DNA from: Opitutaceae bacterium
GTDB taxonomy: Bacteria; Verrucomicrobiota; Verrucomicrobiia; Opitutales; Opitutaceae
Assembly: GCA_014376585.1 (NCBI GenBank)
Contig: JACMRG010000312.1
Coordinates: 1 to 64,000, forward strand
DNA length: 64,000 bases
Direction: 5' to 3'
Shown here: positions 1 through 8,903 of the stretch, piece by piece
Layout of the letters: the number at the start of each line of letters is the position of its first letter
How positions within the stretch are numbered: position 1 is the stretch's first letter
Made by a program: the position numbers and the translations under genes
Notes under the pieces: generated by a model
What the model was told of the DNA's origin: nothing
The model's input: the letters and a program-made list of their open reading frames with translations, nothing else
Database searches by the model: none

Positions 1-369
1 CGTAGATGCGCACGGCGAGATACGCGGCGACGGTCGAGACGACGAGCGCCCAGACCATCCACTGGCCAAGAAATTTGCCGAGGACCGGCACGCCGGTGGG
101 TCCAATGGTCACGTGGGCGACGGGACGCTCGCGGTATTTTTGCAGCATCGCCTCGCTGCCCATGTCTTTCATCTTCGAGCAAAATGAGGCGAAATAGCGA
201 CTGGGCACAGGATTGCCGGCGCGGATCGCCGCGCGCACGGCATCTTCATTCGCGAAGCCATTATAGTCGGAGGCGTGCCACCTTATGACCATATGAAGGA
301 TGGAGCTGACGATAAAAACGACCACAGCACTGAGCAGGATTGGCAGCCCAGGGAGAGCAGGATATTCAT
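1..369 (-). CDS. Small membrane protein, 3' end beyond window, start region frame-broken
   Basis: The minus strand carries a readable protein whose C-terminus runs off position 1. The part I can follow has a transmembrane stretch (LPILLSAVVVFIVSSILHMV), then a loop with WHASDYNGF and a conserved-looking MKDMGSEAM motif, then a second hydrophobic stretch near the window edge. The layout resembles a family of short uncharacterised inner-membrane proteins with two or three helices and an HxSDY motif; that is from memory. The only good start, ATG at 369-367 (MNILLSLG), is out of frame with the body. One base is missing, or two are extra, between about 345 and 352. In the body frame the open reading continues upstream without a clear start. 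The function is unknown. Confidence 0.55.
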
Positions 370-750
370 GCGAAAAGTGATCGACGAAGAAACGGGGCTG
401 CGGATCAGTGGCTTGTGCTGAGAGCGAACACCGTGGCGAAGATATTCAGGGCCGGGCGGCCGAAGGGAGCAGGCGGGAAAGTCGCAGGCGTTTCGGTTGC
501 TTGCGTCGCTTGCTTTCGTGATGGCGAGGGACGGTTCGAGTAGGTTGGGGGAAAGCACAATTGATATTCGGATACCCGAGCCGCTGGGGTGTTGTCCTGC
601 TGGTGGAATGAGCGCTAAATGCGCTTCCGCTGGAACGCCCATTTGATCGCTCGGTCTGCCTCACACGAAACCCTTAGACTGTGCGCTGACTTTTCGGCCC
701 AGATCAAAGGCGTCCACCGCCGCCGATGCGGCAGTAACAGGAAACCCTAG
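370..750. other. Intergenic stretch, nothing recognised
   Basis: Short overlapping open frames occur on both strands, but none has a start signal, a recognisable motif or coding character. The stretch probably holds the promoters of the two flanking divergent genes. I see no clear -35/-10 pair. Confidence 0.4.
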
Positions 751-1311
751 TTGAAAACGAACATGAACAAGAACGAAAAAGATCTCAATCATCAGCAGAA
801 GAAGGACAAGTCGCGCAACCCTGATCCTATCACGGGCGCGCCCGGTTCTCATCCGGTCGGCACGGGCGTCGGCGCGGCTATCGGCGGAGCGGCCGCGGGT
901 GCGGCGGTCGGCACGGTTGCCGGTCCGGTCGGAACTATCGCCGGCGCGGCCGTCGGTGCGATCGTGGGCGGGTTGGCCGGCAAGGGCGTGGCGGAGAAAA
1001 TCGATCCGACGCGTGAGGATGCCTACTGGCGCAAGAGCCATGGCCAGCAGCTCTACGCCAAGAACCGTCCCTATGACGACTACGCACCCGCCTACCGCGT
1101 GGGCTACGAGGGCTACGGGCAGTATGGCGCCGACGGCAAAACCTTCGACGAGAACGAGGCCGATCTCCGCCGGAACTACGAAAAAAACCCGGGCAAATTG
1201 TCTTGGGACGAGGCGCGAGTGGCGAGCCGCGCCGCGTGGTCAAAATTGGGCAAAAAAGATCCTGCGGAGCCTTACGCCGATACGTATGGCAATCCGCGCA
1301 AGGACAGCTGA
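751..1311 (+). CDS. Glycine-zipper protein (DPITG..HPVGTG type)
   Basis: A 186-residue hydrophilic protein. An N-terminal Lys/Asn/Gln-rich segment leads to DPITGAPGSHPVGTG (about residues 25-39). A roughly 40-residue Gly/Ala-rich stretch with GxxxG spacing follows (about 40-80), typical of glycine-zipper segments. The C-terminal half is Tyr/Asp-rich (EDAYWR, NRPYDDYAPAYRVGYEGY). I recall similar uncharacterised proteins in Proteobacteria and other phyla, often near stress genes; the role is unknown. The TTG at 751 has AGGA eight bases upstream, which favours it over ATG 763. The gene stands alone and is followed by a strong terminator. Confidence 0.8.
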   Translation: MKTNMNKNEKDLNHQQKKDKSRNPDPITGAPGSHPVGTGVGAAIGGAAAGAAVGTVAGPVGTIAGAAVGAIVGGLAGKGVAEKIDPTREDAYWRKSHGQQLYAKNRPYDDYAPAYRVGYEGYGQYGADGKTFDENEADLRRNYEKNPGKLSWDEARVASRAAWSKLGKKDPAEPYADTYGNPRKDS

Positions 1312-1369
1312 CGAGTCCCGCGACATTCACGCGAGCTGCGTGCCGGCGTTTTGTTAAGGACGAAAAACT

Positions 1370-1400
1370 ACCGCGTGAATCGCGCGGTGCTTTTTGTTTT
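1370..1400 (+). terminator. Rho-independent terminator
   Basis: A six-base-pair stem (ACCGCG, 1370-1375, with CGCGGT, 1383-1388) has a seven-base loop and is followed by GCTTTTTGTTTT. It lies about 60 bases after the stop of the glycine-zipper gene. Confidence 0.85.
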
Positions 1401-1770
1401 GCGGGCATGGTCCAAGATTTGGAACCGGATTCAGAAATGATGCGCGGGGCGTGAGTCCGCCCACGAGGCTCGTAGGGTCGTTTCCGAGCTCGCTGGAGAA
1501 ATGGGGCGCTTGAGTTCGTTGCGTCTGCCGACGACGGGTTTACCACGAAGGTTAGAAGCTGAGCCCGCCGTCTGACCCCGAACCCCACGGAAATCAAAAT
1601 CAGGAATCCTGCTCCGTGTTCGAATGGCCGGTGGAATTCCAAGGAGGCCCATCCAGGGGCGTAACTCGTTTGGCGCGCGCCCGAAAAAGTTTTTCGTGAC
1701 GGGTCCGCAACGCCTTCGGTCATGTGTTGGGAGATTGTGAGACTCCCGTGGTCCGATCCCTTTCATTCCC
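1401..1770. other. Intergenic stretch without a recognised gene
   Basis: I recognise no coding frame. A GGGAG...CTCCC hairpin lies near 1730-1752 and shares the 12-mer GAGACTCCCGTG with 9940-9951. It may hold the promoter of the following gene. Confidence 0.4.
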
Positions 1771-2436
1771 ATGAACACCCCATCCCCGGGATCCAAACTT
1801 CGCGTCAATTGCTTCTCGGTTTCCCTCGACGGCTTCGGTGCCGGACCGCGGCAGGATCCGCAAAATCCGCTCGGCGTGGGCGGCGTGGCGCTCCCGGGTG
1901 GTTTTTTCCGACGCGCACGTTTCAAACGATGGTTGGCGGCGCGGACGGCACGACGGGCATCGACGATGATTTCGCGGTGCGCGGCATGCCCGGCGTCGGG
2001 GCGTGGATTCTTGGGCGCAACATGTTCCGGCCCGATCCGAGGCGAGTGGCCCGACGACCAATGGAAAGGGTGGTGGGGCAACAATCCTCCGTATCACACG
2101 TCGGTGTTTGTCCTCACCCACCATCCGCGCGCCCCGCTCGTGATGGAGGGCGGCACCACGTTTCACTTCGTGACGGATGGCATCCACGCGGCGCTGAGCC
2201 GCGCGTGTGAGGCCGCCCAAGGCAAGGACGTGCGTCTCGGTGGGGGAGTCGCGACGATTCGCCAGTATCTGCAGGCCGGGTTGATCGACGAGATGCACCT
2301 GGCGGTGTCACCGGTGCTCCTTGGCCAGGGTGAAAACCTCTTCGCCGGCCTGGACCTGCCCAAGCTCGGCTATGAACGCACCGAGCACGTGCCCTCAGCC
2401 AGCGCCACGCACGTCGTCTTCACTAAACGCGCCTAA
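1771..2436 (+). pseudogene. RibD C-terminal/DHFR-like reductase, two compensating frameshifts
   Basis: The gene begins MNTPSPGSKLRVNCFSVSLDGFGAG, like stand-alone RibD_C-domain (dihydrofolate-reductase-like) proteins. The ending, with MEGGTTFHFV, the GGGVATIRQYLQAGLIDEMHL region and SPVLLGQGENLF, is equally typical. The middle part is in another frame: WFFPTRTFQTMVGG...GAWILGRNMF reads only in the +1 frame between about 1893 and 2026. One base is lost (or two gained) near CTCCCGGG at 1891-1898, and one extra C lies near 2027 (TTCCGG). Net frame is restored, so one continuous ORF of 221 residues survives with about 45 wrong residues inside. Either the gene is decaying or the assembly carries two indel errors. 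The intact family binds NADPH and reduces a pterin-like or other small substrate. Confidence 0.8.
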
Positions 2437-2552
2437 GAGCTACCCGCAGATCGGGCCCTTAGACCTCGACCACGAGTTAGGGGCTGCCCCCCTCTTGCTG
2501 ATCCGAGATGCACTGCGTGATGAGCTTTAGGCTCGTGATAATTGAACTGCTT

Positions 2553-5500
2553 TCAATCGCCCGGAGTATCTAAATCTAAGAACTCGAAGCGTGCCTCACG
2601 GAGCAGGTGCTCGCGAGCCTGCTCTGCAAGCACTCTGGTTGAGTCATTAACACTGAAGAGACCGGCCCTGAGGATAGGTTTAACTTTATCAGTTTGAAGG
2701 TAGATGTAATCTTCTTTCTCGAGACCACGGATCAGTTTTGAGAAACACTCTACGACTAAATCGCGGTTTGCGGGTAGGGATTCGACTAAACTGTTTAATT
2801 TAATCCCTATGCCGACGTCACGTCCCGCACTTATATCTAGAATTTCGGAGAATGTCTTGAGGCGCCACGAGATATTTAAGCACTTTGCATCTAGCCAAAA
2901 AGTATAGGCTGATAATTCCTCTTTATTTCCCTCTGCGATTCGCCAGTTCGCAAATGAAGTAATTCGATTTTTAATTGATTCCTCTACTTCTTCTTGTGCG
3001 TTACGTAATAACCGACCGATATGATCAAACAACGCGGCCCACTTTTTAGGCTGCGATCGTGTTCGATTGTAAAACATTTCGAGCATACTGCCTTCGCCTT
3101 TTAGTGGATAGAGGCCCCAAAGATAAAACATGAACAGATGCTGTCCCAAGCTATCGACCCAATCCCGATTTCCGTCCTCATTCGATTGGGAGTCAAACTG
3201 ATCTAATGCGTATGCGTAATCCTCTCTAAGTAGCTCAAATGGACGTTTGTAGGGATTGTTGAAACGAATATAAGTCCTGAATGCATCAGTCCATGCCTGT
3301 TTGTTCGCGCGTGGGAAAAGTAGTGCCCGATGTTTTGAGGCCCACGCCGCGTCGAGGGTGATTAGATTGGGAAATTGGCGTCCGAAAAGAGCATATTCGG
3401 CAAATGTAATGGGCAGTCGATCTACGACCATGAGTCGTTGATCTAAAATATCTCCGACTTCAGAAACGGGATCATCTGGGATACTGCGGCGGATCCAAAA
3501 CCCTAAACCTATAACTGCCTCCAATGCGATACCTCTGGGGTTATTGATAGCGTCGCTGAGGGGATCCCGGCGATTTAGGATCGTGGTCACACCGTCGTCC
3601 AAACGGGAGTCCCTTTGAACGCAGATCAGCCTGAGAAGGTCCGCTATTTTTTTTCGATAACTGAGCGGTGTGTTCGCATCTTTAGACACGCATATCTCCA
3701 AAAAATCGATCACGCCACGCCGCACCGGATTCCACGCAGGCCTGTCACTGGATTCTTCATGAGGGCGATCAGTTCTGTCATCTTCGTCAATTTCTCCAGG
3801 TTTCGTGAGCACCCATTGGCATAAATCAAAGATCTCGCTGAGATATAGAAAATTGTTGTTTTTAGTCTCCTCACTCACGGCGCGTATTAGGAAACGGACA
3901 TAGATCGGACGTGCTATGCGTTCCCGATTTTTGAACCAAAATTCAGCTCGTGTAGATTCAAGAAGGACCTTGCTACGCAGGACGGTCTCGAAGGCGGATG
4001 CCAATGCAGAAATGTTGATTTCAATTAGCCAATTCTTCGGATCGCGTAGCGAATTTTCCCAATCGTTAATATATTCAAGAAGTTGTTCGTCGGATAAAAC
4101 GGCTAATTCTTCAATTGATTGCGGGCTGCGATATGAGACGAATCCGCTCTGTGCAATTCCTGTAGGTGAATAGTCTTCATCAGATATTGTTCCGTCGGCT
4201 TGTTCGCTTAACGCATCGAAACGCTCTCTATATTTTCCAAATAGAATTGGTGAAAATGGCTGCAGTTGCTTGCGATGAAAATAGTCTATGCGTTTTTGAA
4301 ATGTATCCTCGCTGAAATAGCTTCCCATCGCTTGACGCGATTCAGGCTCCGAGGGGCCACTTATAATGGCGTCAAATATTGTCGTTTTTTCTGCTTCCGA
4401 GAGCAGCGAATTTCCCCAGAGATCGCATGCTCTATGAATCATTTTTTGAAGTTCGTAGTGGTATTCCCATTTATGATAATATGGATAGGCGAGAATGAGT
4501 TCGCGAATCCAAGGATTAAGCTGCTCAGAAGTGAATTCGGAATAAAGGTGTTCGCGTAAGCGTTCAAAAATTGAAATACTGTGGGCCCTTAAGGCTGCAT
4601 CCAGAGGTTGTATATATTCTGGTTTATCTCGATATAATTTTTCGCAAGCGTCGGTGAGAACATGAACAAGGGCGGCGTCGGTAGTTTCATTTTCAACAGG
4701 CCCTGCTAATTTGCGGCACCACACTTCAGAGTAATCTTTCAGGAAGTCACTGCCATCTCCGTAGGCATGTCTAAGCCGAACCATGGACGCTACTGCATCG
4801 ATAAGCAGGCGTCCTGTTTCATAGGGTTTTTCTTGTGCTAAATGCCTCACGCCTTGATTCAGAACATCGCAATAACTCCATTGCTCGAAACGAGGGGCCG
4901 CAGCTTTTCCATCTATCCCAGATTTAAATTCTACAATATTGATAAATAACGCTATGGTTTGTGCTGAATTGATGCTCTCCGAGAACTGTGGCCACTTTAG
5001 TAATCTGATCACGATATCCGATCTCCAATGAGGTTCATTTAAAAAAGCTTTAATGGTTTCGTTGAAAATACTGATCGAGTTTGGGTGATCGAGTTTGATG
5101 ATGGTCGCTATCAGGGAGCTCAAAACCTGCGGATTCTGGGTAGGCGGTAGATTGCTAATTATTTTGAAGACCGCATCCCTATCTCGCTCGCATACATTCC
5201 ATAGATACTGTGCTGGCGGCCAAAGAGGAAACCTTCGCGCACCATCTGATTGAGTCTCAACATCTGAGATATTATCGAAAAGATCGGCTGAAATTAGGAA
5301 GGGAATCCAGAATGGATCTGTAACTGTATTGAAGAAATATTGGTAACTCTCGCCTCGTTGTCTTAATATTGCTGTAAGCCTGGATATTTCCAGTTCCGTG
5401 GCGCCGATACCTAGGGTGACTATGGCACGTATTTCGTCTAGATTTTCGGTTGCCGATAAGTTCAGTTTTTCTGACGCCTCGTCTTGCGTGCTGATGTTCG

Positions 5501-6095
5501 GCGCTAAGGCGGATTTTATTTTTGAGATGTAATCTTCGATTCTAGAAAAATGAACCAAATGCTTTCTGCTCGTGCATGCTTTAATGAAGTCTCCGTCGTG
5601 GCCTACGACGGCTATCCTCACTTTGTTTTTCTTTTGATAGTCGTCGATGGCGCTTAATATGAACGCATCTGGAAATTCACGTGGTTTCTTTTCAGAAAAG
5701 GGAGCGATCTCAGAAAAATACCAGTGGGAGATTGTCTCCATATCTCCCGCTAATGGCAGCGACTCGGCCTTGAAGTGAGACTTAAATTTCTCCCATTGCG
5801 AGTTAAGCTCTGCTTCACAATCTGCTTCAATCTGAGCAGGCGAAAGCGCGATTTTGGTGCTGAGTGTATCGAAAGGATGCTTGTTTAAAGCGTCTTTTAT
5901 ATGTTTTGCGCACTCTTTGGCGCGGCGCGAAAAATGACGCTTTAATTCACGCTCCATCATGAGCGGAACTAGGATTCGAAGCGCTTGTGGGCGAAATTCG
6001 GATATTAAAGCTTGGAATTCTTTAGTGCTGAAACGCAGATCGTTTCTTTTGAAGACTTCAGTGTCGATATAAAGCGTTAGAGGGGTGTAGCTCAT
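2553..6095 (-). CDS. Large PIN-domain protein (PIN_12/DUF4935-like) with long helical C-terminal region
   Basis: 1180 residues. The N-terminal ~190 residues look like a PIN-type RNase domain of the DUF4935 kind. Acidic residues sit at the expected places: D11 (LYIDTEVF), E48/E50 (PLMMERELKRH), D143 (FPDAFILSAI) and D167/D169 (VVGHDGDF). The remaining ~980 residues are mostly helical with no motif I can name. WPPAQYL near residue 290 and a C-terminal leucine-rich block remind me of the HEAT-like tails of large bacterial STAND/NTPase-type defence proteins, but I see no Walker motif here. The gene is markedly more AT-rich than its neighbours and uses many A/T-ending codons, consistent with horizontal transfer. 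It stands alone between a frame-broken reductase gene and a glycosidase remnant. A nuclease role is inferred; targets and partners are unknown. Confidence 0.75.
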   Translation of the reverse strand: MSYTPLTLYIDTEVFKRNDLRFSTKEFQALISEFRPQALRILVPLMMERELKRHFSRRAKECAKHIKDALNKHPFDTLSTKIALSPAQIEADCEAELNSQWEKFKSHFKAESLPLAGDMETISHWYFSEIAPFSEKKPREFPDAFILSAIDDYQKKNKVRIAVVGHDGDFIKACTSRKHLVHFSRIEDYISKIKSALAPNISTQDEASEKLNLSATENLDEIRAIVTLGIGATELEISRLTAILRQRGESYQYFFNTVTDPFWIPFLISADLFDNISDVETQSDGARRFPLWPPAQYLWNVCERDRDAVFKIISNLPPTQNPQVLSSLIATIIKLDHPNSISIFNETIKAFLNEPHWRSDIVIRLLKWPQFSESINSAQTIALFINIVEFKSGIDGKAAAPRFEQWSYCDVLNQGVRHLAQEKPYETGRLLIDAVASMVRLRHAYGDGSDFLKDYSEVWCRKLAGPVENETTDAALVHVLTDACEKLYRDKPEYIQPLDAALRAHSISIFERLREHLYSEFTSEQLNPWIRELILAYPYYHKWEYHYELQKMIHRACDLWGNSLLSEAEKTTIFDAIISGPSEPESRQAMGSYFSEDTFQKRIDYFHRKQLQPFSPILFGKYRERFDALSEQADGTISDEDYSPTGIAQSGFVSYRSPQSIEELAVLSDEQLLEYINDWENSLRDPKNWLIEINISALASAFETVLRSKVLLESTRAEFWFKNRERIARPIYVRFLIRAVSEETKNNNFLYLSEIFDLCQWVLTKPGEIDEDDRTDRPHEESSDRPAWNPVRRGVIDFLEICVSKDANTPLSYRKKIADLLRLICVQRDSRLDDGVTTILNRRDPLSDAINNPRGIALEAVIGLGFWIRRSIPDDPVSEVGDILDQRLMVVDRLPITFAEYALFGRQFPNLITLDAAWASKHRALLFPRANKQAWTDAFRTYIRFNNPYKRPFELLREDYAYALDQFDSQSNEDGNRDWVDSLGQHLFMFYLWGLYPLKGEGSMLEMFYNRTRSQPKKWAALFDHIGRLLRNAQEEVEESIKNRITSFANWRIAEGNKEELSAYTFWLDAKCLNISWRLKTFSEILDISAGRDVGIGIKLNSLVESLPANRDLVVECFSKLIRGLEKEDYIYLQTDKVKPILRAGLFSVNDSTRVLAEQAREHLLREARFEFLDLDTPGD

Positions 6096-6369
6096 TTGGG
6101 AAATGCGAAAGCAGGGTTAGATACTTCGGGTGGTTGCACGACACGGGTAGTATGTTACTTCCCAGTTGAATTTTGAGGGTGAGCTGGGATTCCAGAAGTG
6201 CAATGACTTATGAATCATTTCGTGGTCACTCGTGTCGCGCTCTCTAGTCGTTTGTTGCCTATTACGTCAATTTTGAGTGCTGCCGCTATATTGTCAGCGC
6301 TTGCGCCAAATATGAGCCCAATCTGGTCTGGCTTAAATTGAGCGTAAGAGTCTCCCCATGTTCACGGCG
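6096..6369. other. Upstream region of the PIN gene
   Basis: Moderately AT-rich sequence without a convincing ORF on either strand. It presumably contains the promoter of the minus-strand PIN gene. I see no partner antitoxin-sized gene. Confidence 0.4.
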
Positions 6370-6725
6370 TTGCTCGAGACACAATAGCTCAAAAGTCGGA
6401 TGTTTAAAGCGCGCCACGGCAGCCCGCTCTCATTGACGATTTCGATTTTCCAGCCGGCGGGCGTGTGGAGGCGGTAGTCGAGGCGGCCGTCTTTTCTCGT
6501 CCATTCGAGTTCGATGAAGCCGTCGGGCGTGAGGACGCGGCCGCGGCAGGAATCGAGTTTAACGCGGCGAAACCGACGGTGAGGCGTTTGGCGGGGAGAT
6601 CGACGGTGCGGAGGCCGAGCCCGTCTTGGAGGAGCACGTGCGCGGCGTGCGAGGCGAAGCGTGGTTGCCGCTCGCGGAGGGGCGGTCGTTTTCACAAAGG
6701 CGTGCCGCGGGTATCCGAGCTTTGA
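6370..6725 (-). pseudogene. Remnant of a glycoside hydrolase C-terminal domain (alpha-L-rhamnosidase-like)
   Basis: On the minus strand, pieces in different frames resemble the end of a GH78-type enzyme. They are a segment ENDRPSASGNH, then HVLLQDGLGLRTVDLPAKRL, then CRGRVLTPDGFIELEW and YRLHTPAGWKIEIVNESG. The last two look like the C-terminal beta-sandwich that follows the catalytic barrel. At least two frame changes separate the pieces, and no upstream catalytic part is present. The family assignment comes from memory of the motif order and is tentative. Confidence 0.4.
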
Positions 6726-6813
6726 CAGCGGGCGCGGCGATTTTAACCCTACTGGAACATCGCTGGAGCCGGCATGACCGTAGGCCGTTATGCGTCGCAT
6801 ACCCTTAACCAAA

Positions 6814-8733
6814 ATGAACCTAAGCTTTGAAATCACCTCTCGTGAGTGGCTGCGCGTGCTGTGCCTGGCTTTGATGCTCGCAACAGGGCCGTCCCACGCC
6901 GCCGATACGCCTGCGCTCCCCGCCGCCGCGAACGGCGCTGCGCCCGGCGACAAGGATGCGATCGTCTCGCCCACGCCGATGAAAATCGAAACGGTTGATG
7001 GCGCGGGCGCAGCCGGGCAATTAGTCGTCGCCCCCCAAGTGATCAGCTCCGATTCGCGCTCCGATCTTATCTACACGATCACCGAACAGCCATTGCATGG
7101 CCGGGTGGGGTTGTCGGGCGGCGTCGACGCGGACTTCTTCAAAAATCAAATCGCGCGCCTCGGTTATTTTGCGTATCGATCCACGGAAGGTTATGCGGGC
7201 GAGGATTCGTTTGCCTACACGGTGCGCAGTGAAACGTCCGGCCTCGTGTTCAAGAACACGGTGGTGGTGACGGTGGCGCCGCCGCCCGCGGTGGTCATGG
7301 GAAAGTTCGAGGTCGGCGCCAGTCGTGAGAACGTTACCAATAATGTCCGCGCCGTCGTGCTCACGACGCGTCCGAATTCCCCGGTCACGCAAAAGGTGCC
7401 GAACCACGAGGAGTTCATGACCCCGACCGACCGCGCCGTCATCGTCGCACCGAGGATTGCCTACGTGCTCGACGACAAAGCGAAACCGCAGAACGGAGCC
7501 GCCCGACTTGATCGCGCCACGGGTGAACTCACGTATGCGCCCAACCCAGGCTTCATCGGCGAAGACCGGTTCAAATATTACACGGTGGACGAAAACAATC
7601 CGGCCCTCGGGTTGGAGAATTCCGTCACGGTCAGCGTCGAGCCGCTCCGCAGCGCGAAACACGTGACGGTTGATCGTTCGCGTAGCCGGGAGGTTGACCT
7701 CGTGTTCGTCATCAATAATTCGCCCTCGATGGCGGCGCACCAGAGCCGGATCGCGGCGAACCTGAAACGCTTTCGCGAACTCTTCGACGCGCGCGCCCTC
7801 GACTACCGGATCGGCGTGCTCACGACCGATTTCGTGAATGCGGTCGCGACCCGCCGGCCCGACGATCAGCCCTACTTTAAAGAGGTCCGCTCCGCAGCAG
7901 TCGATCCGGCCGGCAAGCCGGTGGTCGATGGCCGCGGCCGCCCCAAGCAGGTGACCAAGCGCGTTGCGAGCAACGGCACGCTCGTGACGCTCCCCGCGTT
8001 GGCCCAGCCGTGGGTCACGCCGACGACACCCGACGGCGTCTTCGCCGAGTTGGTGCAGGTCGGCACCAACGGCGACAGCAACCGCACGGCGTTTACCTCC
8101 GTGTATAATTTCGTCGCGGGTTATTATAACAAGCAGCACACGTTCCTGCGACCCGACGCTACCACGATCGTGGTCTTTTTCATGGACGAGGAGGAGACGC
8201 GCATGGCTACGTGGAAGGAACAAACAAACGGTCCCCGCCAAGCCGAATGGATCGAAGACGGAAAACTCCCCGATCTGCTGAACCAGTATAACGCGCGCAC
8301 TCCGAAACAACGCCAGACGCTCGATGGCTACATCAACACCTGGGTTTTGCGGCCCTTCATCATCGCCAAGGGCAACAAGCGCGGAAAAATCGAGATGCAC
8401 GCGGTAGTTTCACCGGGCAACCTTTCGCACCGGCGGGCGGCTGAACTCACCGGCGGCACGGTGCTGAACATCGAGTCTGATTTCTCCGGTCCGCTGGCCG
8501 CGCTGGGCGACCGCATCGCCGACACGGTGGCCGTGGCGCTCGAGCCTGTCGGCCCGGCCGCGACGTTCTACCAAAAGAGCCTGCGCGTGCTGGTGAACGG
8601 CCAGGAGGTGCGCCCCGACCCGCAGAACGGTTGGATTTACGACGCGCTCACGCACAGCATCCGCTTCCAAGGCGCCGCGAAGAAGCAGGCGTTTCTAGCC
8701 AAGATCGACATCACTTACGAAGAGCACATGTGA
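6814..8733 (+). CDS. Exported protein with cadherin/Ig-like repeats and a degenerate vWA domain
   Basis: About 639 residues from ATG 6814; an ATG at 6790 is in frame but would lengthen the signal peptide oddly. The N-terminal signal peptide (WLRVLCLALMLATG...SHAA) is followed by two repeats of the kind FAYRSTEGYAGEDSFAYTV and LTYAPNPGFIGEDRFKYYTV, as in bacterial cadherin-like/Big-type tandem domains. From about residue 295 a von Willebrand A-like fold begins (VDLVFVINNSPSMAAHQ). Its MIDAS DxSxS has Asn in place of the first Asp, so metal binding is probably weakened. A later VVFFMDEEET strand fits the same fold. It probably acts in the periplasm or at the cell surface; the ligand is unknown. 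Confidence 0.75.
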   Translation: MNLSFEITSREWLRVLCLALMLATGPSHAADTPALPAAANGAAPGDKDAIVSPTPMKIETVDGAGAAGQLVVAPQVISSDSRSDLIYTITEQPLHGRVGLSGGVDADFFKNQIARLGYFAYRSTEGYAGEDSFAYTVRSETSGLVFKNTVVVTVAPPPAVVMGKFEVGASRENVTNNVRAVVLTTRPNSPVTQKVPNHEEFMTPTDRAVIVAPRIAYVLDDKAKPQNGAARLDRATGELTYAPNPGFIGEDRFKYYTVDENNPALGLENSVTVSVEPLRSAKHVTVDRSRSREVDLVFVINNSPSMAAHQSRIAANLKRFRELFDARALDYRIGVLTTDFVNAVATRRPDDQPYFKEVRSAAVDPAGKPVVDGRGRPKQVTKRVASNGTLVTLPALAQPWVTPTTPDGVFAELVQVGTNGDSNRTAFTSVYNFVAGYYNKQHTFLRPDATTIVVFFMDEEETRMATWKEQTNGPRQAEWIEDGKLPDLLNQYNARTPKQRQTLDGYINTWVLRPFIIAKGNKRGKIEMHAVVSPGNLSHRRAAELTGGTVLNIESDFSGPLAALGDRIADTVAVALEPVGPAATFYQKSLRVLVNGQEVRPDPQNGWIYDALTHSIRFQGAAKKQAFLAKIDITYEEHM

Positions 8734-8766
8734 GTGTCGCGCCGGAAGGCGGGAAGTTGACGGTCC

Positions 8767-8848
8767 AGAGTTGAAAGTTGAAGGATCGACTCCTTCGGGC
8801 CCCCGCAGCCTCGGTCTTTCAACTCGGGGCTTTCACTTTTCAACTCCT
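8767..8848. repeat. Inverted AGTTGAAAGTTGAA / TTTCAACTC repeat
   Basis: GAGTTGAAAGTTGAA (8768-8782) is answered by CTTTCAACTC and TTTTCAACTC (about 8816-8846) in inverted order, separated by GC-rich sequence. It sits between the vWA-like gene and the site-2 protease gene. A related direct run occurs inside icd (13112-13152). It looks like a small dispersed repeat. Confidence 0.55.
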
Positions 8849-8903
8849 CCTTGCTGCCCGCGCAGAGGTTGCACTCTGGCGGTCGGGCTGTTGCCGTTCG
8901 CAC

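Noticed and set aside
6-197. 63-residue plus-strand frame at the left edge
   Set aside because: The opposite strand reads as a better protein with membrane helices, so this frame is its shadow.
7021-8400. Long minus-strand frame opposite the vWA-like gene
   Set aside because: It is the antisense shadow of a strongly coding plus-strand gene and has a low-complexity composition.
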